A DNA stretch of 64,000 nt from Burkholderiaceae bacterium (GTDB taxonomy: Bacteria; Pseudomonadota; Gammaproteobacteria; Burkholderiales; Burkholderiaceae_C), in contig JAGOPK010000007.1 of the NCBI GenBank assembly GCA_017992055.1, positions 186,001-250,000 on the forward strand. The letters are read 5' to 3'. Under the pieces are notes generated by a model that ran no database searches, was not told where the DNA came from, and saw only the letters and a program-made list of their open reading frames with translations. Shown here piece by piece: positions 1 through 8,820 of this stretch (within the stretch, counting starts at the first letter, position 1; each line of letters begins with the position of its first letter). The position numbers and the translations under genes were made by a program.

Positions 1-1
1 G

Positions 2-475
2 ATGGAAGACATCAAGCGCCAGGCCGGCGTGTATGTGCTGCACGTGCCCTATGGCGGCGGCGGCCCGGCGGTGCAGGCGGTGCTGGCCGACCAGGTGCAG
101 CTGACGCTGCTGAGCTATGCGGCGCTGAAGGGCCAGATCTCGGCCGGCAAGATCAAGCCGCTGGCCGTCACCGGCGCCAAGCGCCTGGCCGACCTGCCCA
201 ATGTGCCCACGGTGGCCGAGTCGGGCTTCCCCGGCTTCGAGGCCTATTCGTGGATCGGCCTGTTCGTGCCCTCGGCCACGCCGCCGGCCACGCTGCGCAA
301 GCTCAGCGACGATATGCGCGCCGCGCTGAACCATGCCGAGGTGCACGACCGGCTCACGGCCGCGGGCTTCGAGGTCATGGCCAGCGACGGCCCGGCGCTG
401 GACCGCTATGCCCGCGAGCAGCACGACCGCTGGGCCGACTTCATCGCCAAGACCAAGCTGAAGATCGACGACTGA
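2..475 (+). CDS. Bug-family tripartite tricarboxylate transporter receptor, C-terminal part (5' end outside window)
   Basis: This is the C-terminal half of a periplasmic extracytoplasmic receptor of the Bug/TctC family, which captures small carboxylates for tripartite tricarboxylate transporters. The frame is open at the left edge, so the gene begins outside the window; the Met at base 2 is probably internal. Visible family features are HVPYGGGGPAVQAVLADQV (the usual ligand-loop region), a KIKPLAVTGAKRLADLPNVP stretch, and PTVAESGFPGFEAYSWIGLF, which is the hallmark of the C-terminal lobe. About 157 of the usual roughly 325 residues are present. Its TGA shares a base with the ATG of the following glyoxalase-like gene, so the two are probably cotranscribed. 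No membrane subunits (TctA/TctB) are visible here, as is common for Bug genes in Burkholderiales. The ligand cannot be told. Confidence 0.9.
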   Translation: MEDIKRQAGVYVLHVPYGGGGPAVQAVLADQVQLTLLSYAALKGQISAGKIKPLAVTGAKRLADLPNVPTVAESGFPGFEAYSWIGLFVPSATPPATLRKLSDDMRAALNHAEVHDRLTAAGFEVMASDGPALDRYAREQHDRWADFIAKTKLKIDD

Positions 476-1314
476 TGAAGCTGCGCCTGGACCATGTGGT
501 CATCGCCGTGCACGACCTGGCCGCGGCCATGGCCGACTACACGGCCCTGGGCTTCCAGGTGCTGGCCGGCGGTGCCCACCCGGGCCGCGAGTCGCACAAC
601 GCGCTGGTGGTGTTCGACGACGGCGCCTACCTGGAGCTGATCGCCTGGCGCGCGCCCAACCACGAGCCCTGGTATCAGACGCTGCAGGCAGACGGCGAGG
701 GCCTGGTCGACCATGCGCTGCTGCCACCGCACGGCGCGGACGTGGCGGCGCTGGCCGATGCGGCGCGCGCCCGCGGCCTGGCCACGCTGGGCCCGCTGAC
801 CCCGGGCGGCCGGCTGCGGCCCGATGGCCAGCAGGTGGCCTGGCAGTCGCTGCGCCAGACCACGCGGGCCCTGCCCTTTGTGTGCGCCGATGTCACGCCG
901 CGTGCGCTGCGTGTGCCCGAGGGCGCCGTGCGGCGCCAGGCCAATGGCGTGACCGGCATCGCCGCCGTGCTGCTGGCGGTGGCCGATCTGGCCCAGGCCC
1001 GGCAGGATCTGCAGGCCCTGCTGGGCACGGCGCTGCAGCATGGCCTGCCGGACGGCCCGGCCTCGGCCTGGCCCGAGCTGGGCGAGCCGGGCCTGGCCTG
1101 CGCCTGGGCCGCCCTCGACGGCGGCCAGCTGGTGCTGGTGGCGCCGCAGCCGGGCGCAGCCGCCGGCAGCACGGCAGCCGCCCTGCAGGACCGGCTGGCG
1201 CGCCGCGGCCCCGGCCCCTGGAGGCTGCTGCTGCGCGGCCAGCCCGGCACCCCCGCCGGCACGCTGCCGGCAGCGCTGGGCCACCAGGTGGTGATGCACA
1301 TCGCGGCGGCCTGA
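475..1314 (+). CDS. Glyoxalase-like (VOC superfamily) protein
   Basis: A 279-residue protein of the vicinal oxygen chelate superfamily, most like the Glyoxalase_3 type. The N-terminus MKLRLDHVVIAVHDLAAA is a typical first beta-alpha unit of a VOC module, with the metal-ligand-type His at residue 6, and a second half-module begins near residue 159 (VTGIAAVLLAVADLAQA). The acidic segment around YLELIAW is also typical. The start overlaps the stop of the Bug receptor (TGATG), which sets the start codon and suggests translational coupling. The pairing with a carboxylate receptor suggests a catabolic role, but the substrate is unknown. The C-terminal half is rich in Ala/Gly/Pro and less conserved-looking. 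The family call is fairly sure; the reaction is not. Confidence 0.8.
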   Translation: MKLRLDHVVIAVHDLAAAMADYTALGFQVLAGGAHPGRESHNALVVFDDGAYLELIAWRAPNHEPWYQTLQADGEGLVDHALLPPHGADVAALADAARARGLATLGPLTPGGRLRPDGQQVAWQSLRQTTRALPFVCADVTPRALRVPEGAVRRQANGVTGIAAVLLAVADLAQARQDLQALLGTALQHGLPDGPASAWPELGEPGLACAWAALDGGQLVLVAPQPGAAAGSTAAALQDRLARRGPGPWRLLLRGQPGTPAGTLPAALGHQVVMHIAAA

Positions 1315-1362
1315 AACCCGGCCCCAAAAGGCTGGCGACGCCCGGCCGACGGGCGCACAATG

Positions 1363-1422
1363 CCCTTGGTCCCTGCGGGGACGCGCAGAGACATCCGCCG
1401 GAACACCCGCAGAGACCAAGGG
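1363..1422. other. Long inverted repeat in the leader of the universal stress gene
   Basis: CCCTTGGTC (1363-1371) is repeated perfectly in inverse as GACCAAGGG (1414-1422). Inside the enclosed 42 bases lies a smaller perfect hairpin, GTCCC-TGCG-GGGAC (1369-1382), competing with the long one, and CGCAGAGAC occurs twice as a direct repeat (1384-1392 and 1408-1416). The element ends 59 bases before the usp start codon. It may be a structured 5' leader or a transcription stop for the preceding gene; there is no T-run. Function is inference only. Confidence 0.4.
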
Positions 1423-1481
1423 GGTCGCCGGGTCGATCTCGGCGCGGCGGCGCAGGCAGTGGCTGACCATCGGAGGTCACC

Positions 1482-1934
1482 ATGTTCAAGCATCTCCTGC
1501 TGGCGACGGACGGCTCGGCGCTGTCCGATGTGGCCATCTACAAGGGCCTGGAACTGGCGCGCTCGACCGGCGCCAAGGTCACCGGCATCACCGTGATGCC
1601 CGAGTACCACCTGATGAGCTATGCGGTGGAGTCCTTGCAGGACACGCAGCAGCAGTTCCAGTTTGAAACGCGGCGCCATGCCGAGCAGGTGCTGAGCCGG
1701 CTGGCCCAGGCCGCCACCCAGGCCCAGGTGGCCTGCGACACCCTGGCGGTGCCGGGCGACCATCCGTATGAGCAGATCATCGTCGCGGCCGAGCAGCGGC
1801 AATGCGACCTGATCGTGATGGCCTCGCATGGTCGCAAGGGCATCAAGGGCCTGCTGCTGGGCAGCGAGACGCACAAGGTGCTCACGCACACCCAGATCCC
1901 GGTGCTGGTGTTCCATCCCGAGACCGCCCGCTGA
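1482..1934 (+). CDS. Universal stress protein (UspA family)
   Basis: A 150-residue single-domain Usp protein, the usual length. The N-terminus MFKHLLLATDGSALSDVA is the standard first strand with the DGS turn. The nucleotide-binding signature near the C-terminus reads VMASHGRKGIKGLLLGS, followed by VLTHTQIPVLVF, which fits the G-2X-G-9X-G(S/T) pattern of ATP-binding Usp proteins. The start codon is set by a strong ribosome site GGAGG at 1472-1476. The gene stands alone on the plus strand behind a 167-base leader with inverted repeats. It is cytoplasmic, and family knowledge links it to general stress survival; the specific role is unknown. Confidence 0.92.
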   Translation: MFKHLLLATDGSALSDVAIYKGLELARSTGAKVTGITVMPEYHLMSYAVESLQDTQQQFQFETRRHAEQVLSRLAQAATQAQVACDTLAVPGDHPYEQIIVAAEQRQCDLIVMASHGRKGIKGLLLGSETHKVLTHTQIPVLVFHPETAR

Positions 1935-2018
1935 CCGGGTGCGGCCGGGCCTGCGGCGGCCCGGACCGGCGGGCCGCCGCCGGCGGCGCAGGCGTCGCAC
2001 AATCGCGGCTCCGTCGCC

Positions 2019-5000
2019 ATGCCGACGCCCTGCGAGCCCGTCCGGTCCATGCCCGCCCGCCCCCGCCCAGGCCCGCTCACCGCTGCCGATCGCAGGCCTG
2101 GCGCGCATGGCCGCGGCCTGCGCCGCTTGCCTGGGCTGTTGGCCCGGTCGCTGGCCCTGTCGTTGGCCCTGTGGCTGACCCTGTGGCTGGCCGCCACGCC
2201 CTGCATGGCCGACGCCGGCAGCCGCACGCTGCGTGTGGGCCTATACCAGAACGAGCCCAAGGTCTACAGCGATGACCAGGGCCGTCCGGCCGGCCTGTTC
2301 ATCGAGCTGCTGGAAGCGATCTCGCGCGACGAGGGCTGGCAGCTGCAGTACGTGGCCTGCGAGTGGTCGCGCTGCCTGGAGCAGCTGCAGCGCGGCGAGC
2401 TCGACCTGATGCCCGACGTGGCCTACAACGAGGAGCGCGACAAGCGCTTCGACTTCCACGCCGTCTCGGTGGCCAGCAGCTGGGCGCAGATCTACAGCAC
2501 CGAAGGCCTGCGCGTGCGCAGCGCGGCCGACCTGGCGGGCAAGCGCATCGCCATGCTGCGCGGCGGCGTGCAGCAGCCCTTTGTGGCGCGCCTGCTGGCC
2601 GAGGCCGGCGCCAGCCACGAGCCGGTGCTGGTGGACACGCTGCTGCAGGCCTACCAGGCGGTGGCCGCCGGCCAGGCCGATGCCATGGTCACCAACAGCT
2701 TCTCGGCGGCACGGCTGGCCTCGTCCTATGGCCTGCGGGAGACGCCGCTGATCTTCCTGGCCAACAACCTCTACTTCGCCGTGCCCGAGGGCCGCCATGC
2801 CGACCTGCTGTCGCGCATCGACGTGCACCTGGCGGCCTGGCGCCAGCAGCCCGACTCGATCTACTACCAGGCCATGCGCCGCGCCCTGGCGGTGCGCCAG
2901 CCCACGGCCGTGCCGCCTGCGCTGCTGTGGCTGCTGGCCGGCCTGGGCACGGCGATGCTGCTGCTGGCGGCGCACACGCTGCTGCTGCGCTGGCGCGTCG
3001 CACAGCGCACCCAGGCCCTGACCAAGACCACGCAGCAGCTCGACAGCCTGCTGGCGGCCAGCCCGGTGGCGATGTACCGGCTGCCCATCGGTGCCGGCAC
3101 GGGCGCCGGCGAGCAGACCGTGGCCTGGGTCAGCCACAACCTGCAGCGCCTGTTCGGCTACCCGGCCGAGGATGCGCAGACGCCGGGCTGGTGGTTCTCC
3201 AGGGTGCACCCCGAGGACCGCCAGCGCGTGCGCGCCGCCGTGGCCGGCCTGGCCCCGCAGGGCAGCCTGGCGCTGGAGTACCGGCTGCTCGACAGCGACG
3301 GCCGCGTGCGCCAGGTGCGCGACGAGCTGCGCCGCGTGCCCGGGCCGGACGGCGGCCCCGATCAGCTGATCGGCACGCTGAGCGACCAGACCGCCCAATG
3401 GGAACAGGCCCGGCAGACGCGGGAGAGCGAGCAGCGCTTTGCCGTGATGCTGCAGAACAGCCCCATCGGCGTGGCCCTGGCGCGCATCGCCGACCAGCAC
3501 TACATCGATGTCAACGAGGCCTGGGCGCGCCTGGTCGGCCGACCGCGCACCGAGCTGCTGGGCCGCACCAGCATCGAGTTCGGCCTCTGGGCCGACGCAG
3601 CCGAGCGCGATGCCGCCTGGGCCGCGATCTCGGCCGGCCAGGCCATCCGCGATGTCGAGGTGCGCTGGCGCCACACCAGCGGCAGCTCGCTGGACGTGTC
3701 GTTCTGCGCCAACCCCATCGAGCTGGGCGGCCAGCCCCATGTGCTGACCACCGCGGTCGACATCAGCGAGCGCAAGCGCGCGCGGCGCATGCTGGAAGAC
3801 CAGCATGCCGAGCTGGAGCGCCTGGTGCAGCAGCGCACGGCCGAGCTCACCGAGAGCAACCGCGAGCTGAGCCTGGCGCGCGACCAGGCGGAGACGGCCG
3901 CCCGCGCCAAGGGCAGCTTCCTGGCCAATATGAGCCACGAGATCCGCACGCCGATGAATGCCATCCTGGGCAGCGCCCATCTGCTGCGCCGCTCCGGCGT
4001 GACGGCCGAGCAGGGCCAGCAGCTCGACACCATGATGGCGGCGTCGGCGCATCTGCTGTCCATCATCGACGACGTGCTGGACCTGTCGAAGATCGAGGCC
4101 GGCAAGCTGCAGCTGGAGCAGGCGCCGCTGCAGGCACACACCCTGCCCCGGCGCGTGGCCCAGATGGTGGCCGACCGCGCCGCCGAGAAGTCGCTGCAGA
4201 TCGTCGTCGACGCCGAGCCCCTGCCGGCGCCGCTGCTGGGCGACGAGACCCGCCTGACCCAGGCCCTGCTGAACTACGCCGCCAATGCGATCAAGTTCAC
4301 CGAGCGGGGCCGCATCACGCTGCGCCTGCGCCGGCTGGAGGAGTCGGTCGACCACATGCTGCTGCGCTTCGAGGTCGAGGACAGCGGCATCGGCCTGACA
4401 CCCGAGGCCCAGGCGCGGGTGTTCGAGTCCTTCGAGCAGGCCGACTCCTCGACCACGCGGCGCTATGGCGGCACCGGCCTGGGCCTGGCGATCACGCGCC
4501 AGCTGGCGCGCCTGGCCGGCGGCGACGTGGGCCTGCGCAGCGTGCCCGGCCAGGGCAGCCTGTTCTGGTTCACCGCCAGGCTGCCCAAGGTCCAGGCCCA
4601 AACCCAGGCCGGGGCCCAGGACGTCGGCCCGGAGCCGACGCTGAGCGCCAGCGACGCCGAACGCCAGCTGCTGCGCGACTGCGCGGGCCAGCGCATCCTG
4701 CTGGCCGAGGACGAGCCGGTCAACCGCATGGTGGCGCAGGAGCTGTTGCGGCACAGCGGCCTGCTGATCGACACCGCCGAGGACGGCGCGCAGGCCGTGC
4801 AGCTGGCAGCGGCCACGCCGTACTCGCTGATCCTGATGGACATGCAGATGCCGCACCTGGACGGCCTGGAAGCCACGCGCCTGATCCGCCGCAGCCGCTT
4901 CCATGCCGCCACGCCCATCGTCGCGCTGACGGCCAATGCCTTCGTCGAGGACCGCCAGCGCTGCCAGGACGCCGGCATGAGCGACTTCCTGGCCAAGCCC

Positions 5001-5066
5001 TTCCAGCCGGAAGCGCTTTATTCGCTGCTGTGGCGCCACCTGGCGACGCGGCGGCTGCAGGCCTGA
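2019..5066 (+). CDS. Hybrid sensor histidine kinase with periplasmic solute-binding sensor domain
   Basis: A protein of about 1015 residues. After an Arg/Pro-rich lead and a hydrophobic signal ([20 protein letters not shown]) comes a family-3 solute-binding fold at about residues 70-290 ([20 protein letters not shown] near its start; the substrate-specificity-type segment [19 protein letters not shown]). A membrane helix at about 305-325 is followed by two PAS domains (about 340-465 and 475-590). Then come HisKA with the phospho-acceptor His640 in [14 protein letters not shown], a HATPase domain ([15 protein letters not shown]) and a C-terminal receiver with Asp941 in LILMDMQMP. The periplasmic domain should sense a small solute and pass the signal through the membrane, like BvgS/EvgS-type kinases. 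No Hpt domain is present, so a separate phosphotransfer protein is needed. The true start may be an internal Met, since the first 30 residues look non-native. Confidence 0.9.
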   Translation: MPTPCEPVRSMPARPRPGPLTAADRRPGAHGRGLRRLPGLLARSLALSLALWLTLWLAATPCMADAGSRTLRVGLYQNEPKVYSDDQGRPAGLFIELLEAISRDEGWQLQYVACEWSRCLEQLQRGELDLMPDVAYNEERDKRFDFHAVSVASSWAQIYSTEGLRVRSAADLAGKRIAMLRGGVQQPFVARLLAEAGASHEPVLVDTLLQAYQAVAAGQADAMVTNSFSAARLASSYGLRETPLIFLANNLYFAVPEGRHADLLSRIDVHLAAWRQQPDSIYYQAMRRALAVRQPTAVPPALLWLLAGLGTAMLLLAAHTLLLRWRVAQRTQALTKTTQQLDSLLAASPVAMYRLPIGAGTGAGEQTVAWVSHNLQRLFGYPAEDAQTPGWWFSRVHPEDRQRVRAAVAGLAPQGSLALEYRLLDSDGRVRQVRDELRRVPGPDGGPDQLIGTLSDQTAQWEQARQTRESEQRFAVMLQNSPIGVALARIADQHYIDVNEAWARLVGRPRTELLGRTSIEFGLWADAAERDAAWAAISAGQAIRDVEVRWRHTSGSSLDVSFCANPIELGGQPHVLTTAVDISERKRARRMLEDQHAELERLVQQRTAELTESNRELSLARDQAETAARAKGSFLANMSHEIRTPMNAILGSAHLLRRSGVTAEQGQQLDTMMAASAHLLSIIDDVLDLSKIEAGKLQLEQAPLQAHTLPRRVAQMVADRAAEKSLQIVVDAEPLPAPLLGDETRLTQALLNYAANAIKFTERGRITLRLRRLEESVDHMLLRFEVEDSGIGLTPEAQARVFESFEQADSSTTRRYGGTGLGLAITRQLARLAGGDVGLRSVPGQGSLFWFTARLPKVQAQTQAGAQDVGPEPTLSASDAERQLLRDCAGQRILLAEDEPVNRMVAQELLRHSGLLIDTAEDGAQAVQLAAATPYSLILMDMQMPHLDGLEATRLIRRSRFHAATPIVALTANAFVEDRQRCQDAGMSDFLAKPFQPEALYSLLWRHLATRRLQA

Positions 5067-5073
5067 AAGGCCT
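5059..5073. other. Small hairpin between convergent genes
   Basis: AGGCCT-GAA-AGGCCT forms a 6-bp stem spanning the end of the hybrid kinase gene and the short gap before the convergent permease gene. The unit GGCCTGAAA is tandemly repeated here. It lacks a T-run, so it is at best a weak bidirectional stop. Confidence 0.25.
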
Positions 5074-5081
5074 GAAACCGC

Positions 5082-5912
5082 TCAGCGCGTCAGCCAGCGC
5101 CGCCAGGCAAAGCTGGCCAGGTCCACCAGCGCCACCAGGCCCAGCATGCCGATCAGCACGGTGGCGGTCTTGGGCATCTGGAACAGGCCCATGTGGAAGG
5201 CCAGCATCTGGCCCAGGCCGCCGGCGCCCACCACGCCCAGCACCGCGGCGGCGCGGATGTTGTTCTCCCAGCGGTACAGCGCATAGCTGATCAGCTGCGG
5301 CAGCACCTGGGGCAGGGTGGCATACAAGAACACCCGCAGGCTGCCCAGGCCCTGGGTGCGCAAGGCCATGGCCGGCCCCGGCGGCGCGTTTTCGATGGCC
5401 TCGGCAAACAAGCGGCCGAGCACGCCGGTGGTGTGCACCGCCAGCGCCAGCGTGCCGGCAAACGGTCCCAGGCCGGCGGCGATCAGCAGCAGCGCCGCCC
5501 ACACCAGCTCGGGCACGGCGCGCAGCGCATTCAGCAGCAGCCGCGACAGCGCCCGGCCATGGGCCGCGTCGGCCTCGTGCAGCCGGCTGGCCGGCAGGGC
5601 CAGCAGCAGGCCGGCCAGCGCGGCCAGCAGCGTGCCCAGGGCCGACATGGCCAGCGTCTCCCAGGCCGCGGCCAGCACCTGGCGCACAAAGGCCGGCGCC
5701 AGCTCGGGCGGCACGAACTCGGCCAGGAAACGGCCCATGCTGGCCAGGGCCTGGCGCGAGAACAGCGCGGCCAGCGGCAGCTCCAGCGAGGCAAAGCTGG
5801 CCAGCACCAGGGCCAGCACGCCCAGCGTCAGCCAGCCGGCGCGGCTGCGCGCATGGAACAGCGGCGGCGGCAGCCGGTAGCGGCGGTTGGCGGCGCGGCG
5901 CGGCCGGTTCAT
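5082..5912 (-). CDS. Phosphonate-type ABC transporter permease (PhnE family), second copy
   Basis: A 276-residue inner-membrane permease starting MNRPRRAANRRYRLPPPLF. About six hydrophobic segments are visible. The PhnE-type EAA region is clear: LGSLRVFLYATLPQVLPQLI, then YALYRWENNIRAAAVLG and VGAGGLGQ. The start overlaps the stop of the upstream permease by four bases (ATGA at 5909-5912), which decides the start and argues for coupled translation and a heterodimeric channel. Transport of phosphonate, phosphite or a related oxyanion is the family expectation. No periplasmic binding protein (PhnD) and no C-P lyase genes lie next to it, so the substrate is open. Confidence 0.88.
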   Translation of the reverse strand: MNRPRRAANRRYRLPPPLFHARSRAGWLTLGVLALVLASFASLELPLAALFSRQALASMGRFLAEFVPPELAPAFVRQVLAAAWETLAMSALGTLLAALAGLLLALPASRLHEADAAHGRALSRLLLNALRAVPELVWAALLLIAAGLGPFAGTLALAVHTTGVLGRLFAEAIENAPPGPAMALRTQGLGSLRVFLYATLPQVLPQLISYALYRWENNIRAAAVLGVVGAGGLGQMLAFHMGLFQMPKTATVLIGMLGLVALVDLASFAWRRWLTR

Positions 5913-6736
5913 CCCAGCGCCTTGCGCAGCGCGGCGCTGACATGGTCGGCCAGCGCCACCAGGGCCACGAACACGGCCAGCATGGTCAGCACCTCGCCAC
6001 CGGCAAACATCTTCAGCGAGCTGTCCATCAGCTGGCCCAGGCCGCCGGCGCCGACGAAGCCCAGCACCACCGAGCTGCGGATCGCGCACTCCCAGCGGTA
6101 GACGGTGTAGCTGGTCAGCTCGGCGGCATTCTGTGGCAACAGGCCATAGGCAAAGGCCTGCAGCCGCGAGGCGCCGTTGCGCAGCAGGCTGCGCGTCACG
6201 GCGGCCTCGCCGCTTTCCAGGATCTCGGCATAGACCTTGCCCAGCATGCCGCCATAGGTCAGCGCAATGGCCAGCACACCGGCGGCCGGACCCAGGCCGA
6301 CCACGCGCACAAAGGCCAGGGCCCAGACCAGCTCGGGCACGCTGCGCAGCACGATCAGCAGGCCGCGCGCCAGCTGGCGCAGCGCCCAGGGCAGCGGCGC
6401 CATGCGGCCGGCCAGGGCCGACACCGACAGCGAGCGCGTGGCCAGCAGGGCCAGCGGCACGGCCAGCAGCAGGCCGAGGCTGACGCCGGCGGTGGCAATG
6501 GCCACGGTGCGCCAGGTCTCGCGCACCACCTGCAGCAAGAACTCGGGCGAATGGGCCGGCGGCACGAAGCCGGCGAGAAAGCGCCCGGTCACCGCCAGGG
6601 CCTGGGCATCGAGCAGCAGCCAGGGCCTGAACTCGGTGGCCTGCAGCAGCGGCCACAGCAGCAGCCCGGCCAGCAGCACCAGGCCCAGGCGCCCGGGCCA
6701 GGCCGGATCGCGGCGCAGGGCGGGGTTCAGGGACAT
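5909..6736 (-). CDS. Phosphonate-type ABC transporter permease (PhnE family), first copy
   Basis: A 275-residue membrane protein beginning MSLNPALRRDPAWPGRLGLV, with an early helix LVLLAGLLLWPLLQA. It shares with its neighbour the PhnE layout: a periplasmic stretch containing FLAGFVPPAHSPEF, the segment VLRSVPELVWALAFVRVVG, and the cytoplasmic coupling region ending YRWECAIRSSVVLGFVGAGG. It lies four bases downstream of the ATPase gene and overlaps the second permease by four bases. The three genes thus form a compact ATPase-permease-permease operon read leftward. The two permeases are paralogues of each other and probably form the two halves of one pore. Confidence 0.88.
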   Translation of the reverse strand: MSLNPALRRDPAWPGRLGLVLLAGLLLWPLLQATEFRPWLLLDAQALAVTGRFLAGFVPPAHSPEFLLQVVRETWRTVAIATAGVSLGLLLAVPLALLATRSLSVSALAGRMAPLPWALRQLARGLLIVLRSVPELVWALAFVRVVGLGPAAGVLAIALTYGGMLGKVYAEILESGEAAVTRSLLRNGASRLQAFAYGLLPQNAAELTSYTVYRWECAIRSSVVLGFVGAGGLGQLMDSSLKMFAGGEVLTMLAVFVALVALADHVSAALRKALG

Positions 6737-6740
6737 GGCC

Positions 6741-7571
6741 TCAACGACACTGCATCAAGGGCTTGGCTGCCGCCGGCCCCGGGGCATCGTCGGGCGAGGA
6801 TGGCCCGCCCAGTTCATGCTCGTGCCGGGCATACAGCCGCGCCAGGTGCTCGCGCGTGACCTGGGCCGCCGGCAGGTCGAACTGCAGCCGGCCGTCGCGC
6901 AGGCCCAGCAGGCGCGGAAACTGCGCCAGCGCCAGCTCCACCTGGTGCAGCGTGGCCACCAGGGTCACGCCGCGCGCCGCGGCCTCGCGCCGCAGCGCGG
7001 CCAGGGCGCGCTCGGCGCGCACCGGGTCCAGCGCCGACAGCGGCTCGTCGACCAGCCACAGCCGCGCCGGCGCCACCAGGGCCCGTGCCAGGCCCACGCG
7101 CTGGCGCTCGCCACCGGACAATCGGTCGACCCGCTCGAACAGCTTGTCGGCCAGGTCGAAGGCCTCCAGCGCCTCGTCGGCGGCGGCGATGTCCAGCGGA
7201 TAGAACAGCGAGCGCAGGCTGCGGCCCAGGCTCCAGGCCGGCAGCCGGCCGGCCAGCACGGCCGTGACCACGCGCTGGCGCGGCGGCAGCGGCGGCACCT
7301 GGGGCACCAGGATCAGCCGGCCGCGCAGGGCCTGCAGCGCGCGGCGCGGCAAGGCCCAGGGGTTGCGGCCATCGAGCTGCAGCTGGCCCGCCGAGGGCTG
7401 GCGGGCGCAGGCCAGCAGCTCCAGCAGCGTGGTCTTGCCGGCGCCGGACGGCCCGATCACCGCCACCGCCTCGCCGGGCGCCACCTGCAGGTCCAGGCCG
7501 GCCAGCGCATCGTGCACGCCGGCACGCGCCGTGGCATGCCGCGCCGCCAGGCCTTGCAGCTCGATCTTCAC
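6741..7571 (-). CDS. Phosphonate-type ABC transporter ATP-binding protein (PhnC-like)
   Basis: A 276-residue ABC ATPase. Visible motifs are Walker A (GPSGAGKTT), a Q-loop region (LILVPQ), the signature LSGGERQRVGLARAL, Walker B (LWLVDEPLSALDP) and the H-loop His in LVATLHQVELAL. A GTG at 7569-7571 (reading VKIELQGLAARH) is taken as the start because family homology begins there; the open frame upstream reads as low-complexity Arg/Pro sequence. It is the first gene of the leftward operon with the two PhnE-like permeases. The C-terminal 25 residues are Pro/Ala-rich. The protein sits at the inner face of the membrane and powers import. The substrate is uncertain because the binding protein is missing. 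Confidence 0.88.
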   Translation of the reverse strand: MKIELQGLAARHATARAGVHDALAGLDLQVAPGEAVAVIGPSGAGKTTLLELLACARQPSAGQLQLDGRNPWALPRRALQALRGRLILVPQVPPLPPRQRVVTAVLAGRLPAWSLGRSLRSLFYPLDIAAADEALEAFDLADKLFERVDRLSGGERQRVGLARALVAPARLWLVDEPLSALDPVRAERALAALRREAAARGVTLVATLHQVELALAQFPRLLGLRDGRLQFDLPAAQVTREHLARLYARHEHELGGPSSPDDAPGPAAAKPLMQCR

Positions 7572-7741
7572 GCCGCGGCCCGCCCGAGGTGCGGTGCAGC
7601 CGGGGTGGACAGCGGCGCGGCAAGGGCGGCCACGTGGCGGGGCGGGACGGGTGTCATAGCATGTCGGCCAAACTCCGGACCCAGACGGCCGGACGGGAGC
7701 GCGTACTCTATCTGCCGCTGCCGACCCGAGCCCGCCCTGCC
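7572..7741. other. Divergent intergenic region between phnC-like gene and selD
   Basis: This 170-base gap separates the leftward transporter operon from the rightward selD operon, so both promoters should lie here. It is GC-rich apart from GTGTCATAGCATGTC near 7653-7667 and GTACTCTATCTG near 7702-7713. No clear -35/-10 pair, riboswitch-like fold or operator palindrome could be picked out by eye. Confidence 0.4.
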
Positions 7742-8815
7742 ATGAACCCACCCGCCTGCCCCGCCCCGTCCACCGAGCCGCGGCTCACCTCGCTGTCGCA
7801 TGGCGGCGGCTGCGGCTGCAAGATCGCGCCGGGCCTGCTGTCCGAGATCCTCAAGGGCACGGCCGCGCTGCCGGTGCCCAAGGAATTGCTGGTCGGCATC
7901 GGCACCGCCGACGATGCCGCGGTGTACCAGCTCAATGACGAGCAGGCGCTGATCGCCACCACCGACTTCTTCATGCCCATCGTCGACGACCCGTTCGACT
8001 TCGGCCGCATCGCCGCCACCAATGCCATCAGCGATGTTTATGCCATGGGCGGCCGGCCCATCCTGGCGCTGGCCCTGGTGGGCATGCCGATCAATGTGCT
8101 GTCCACCCAGACCATCGCCCGGGTGCTGGAAGGCGGGGCGTCGGTCTGCCGCGAGGCCGGCATCCCGATTGCCGGTGGCCACACCATCGACTCGGTGGAG
8201 GCCATCTACGGCCTGGTGGCGCTGGGCCTGGTGCATCCGGCGCGCGTGCGCCGCAATGCCGATGCCCGGCCGGGCGACCTGCTGGTGCTGGGCAAGCCGC
8301 TGGGCGTGGGCGTGATGAGCGCGGCGCTGAAGAAGCAGCAGCTGGACGCCGCCGGCTATGCGCAGATGATCGCCAGCACCACCCGGCTGAACACGCCGGG
8401 GCCCGACCTGGCGGCGCTGGACGGCGTGCACGGCCTGACCGATGTCACCGGCTTCGGCCTGGCCGGCCATGCGCTGGAAATGGCGCGTGGCGCCGGCTGC
8501 ACGCTGCAGATCGACTGGCGCGACGTGCCCCTGCTGCCCGGCGTGCGTGGGCTGGCCGAGCGCGGCTTCGTCACCGGTGCCTCGGCCCGCAACTGGGCCG
8601 GCTACGGCCAGCAGGTGGGTCTGCCGGCCGGCTTCGGCGGCGCCGACCAGGCCCTGCTGACCGACCCGCAGACCAGCGGCGGCCTGCTGGTGTCCTGCGA
8701 GCCGGCGGCGCTGGATGCGGTGCTGGCGGTGTTCCGCCGCCATGGCTTCGATGCCGCGGCCGTCATCGGCCGGGTGCTGCCGGCGCAGGCGGCGGCGCTG
8801 CAGGTGCTGGACTGA
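7742..8815 (+). CDS. selD: Selenide, water dikinase
   Basis: A 357-residue selenophosphate synthetase, which makes selenophosphate from selenide and ATP for selenocysteine tRNA and for 2-selenouridine in tRNA. The N-terminal active-site stretch HGGGCGCKIAP carries Cys24 and Lys27, which align with Cys17 and Lys20 of the E. coli enzyme, so this is a Cys and not a Sec form. Conserved blocks follow: DDAAVY, TTDFFMPIVDDPFDFGRIAA, NAISDVYAMGG, GGHTIDS, TDVTGFGLAGH and DPQTSGGLL. The length matches the family. It heads a run of seven closely packed plus-strand genes. The usual partner genes selA, selB, selC or selU/mnmH are not in the window. Confidence 0.96.
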   Translation: MNPPACPAPSTEPRLTSLSHGGGCGCKIAPGLLSEILKGTAALPVPKELLVGIGTADDAAVYQLNDEQALIATTDFFMPIVDDPFDFGRIAATNAISDVYAMGGRPILALALVGMPINVLSTQTIARVLEGGASVCREAGIPIAGGHTIDSVEAIYGLVALGLVHPARVRRNADARPGDLLVLGKPLGVGVMSAALKKQQLDAAGYAQMIASTTRLNTPGPDLAALDGVHGLTDVTGFGLAGHALEMARGAGCTLQIDWRDVPLLPGVRGLAERGFVTGASARNWAGYGQQVGLPAGFGGADQALLTDPQTSGGLLVSCEPAALDAVLAVFRRHGFDAAAVIGRVLPAQAAALQVLD

Positions 8816-8820
8816 CGATC

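Noticed and set aside
2241-5039. Very long open frame antisense to the hybrid kinase gene (similar ones lie opposite 12573-17528, 16175-19438, 29618-31444 and 44740-48747).
   Set aside because: In such GC-rich DNA, stop codons are rare in the shadow frames of real genes. The products are low-complexity Gln/His/Arg/Ala-rich sequence without domains, while the opposite strand encodes clear enzymes and kinases.
5082-7571. Phosphonate C-P lyase operon.
   Set aside because: Only transporter genes are present; no phnG-M genes or PhnD are seen, so use of phosphonates cannot be claimed.
7742-8815. Possible selenocysteine codon in selD.
   Set aside because: The active-site position is an ordinary TGC Cys (residue 24) and the frame is open throughout, so no UGA recoding is needed.
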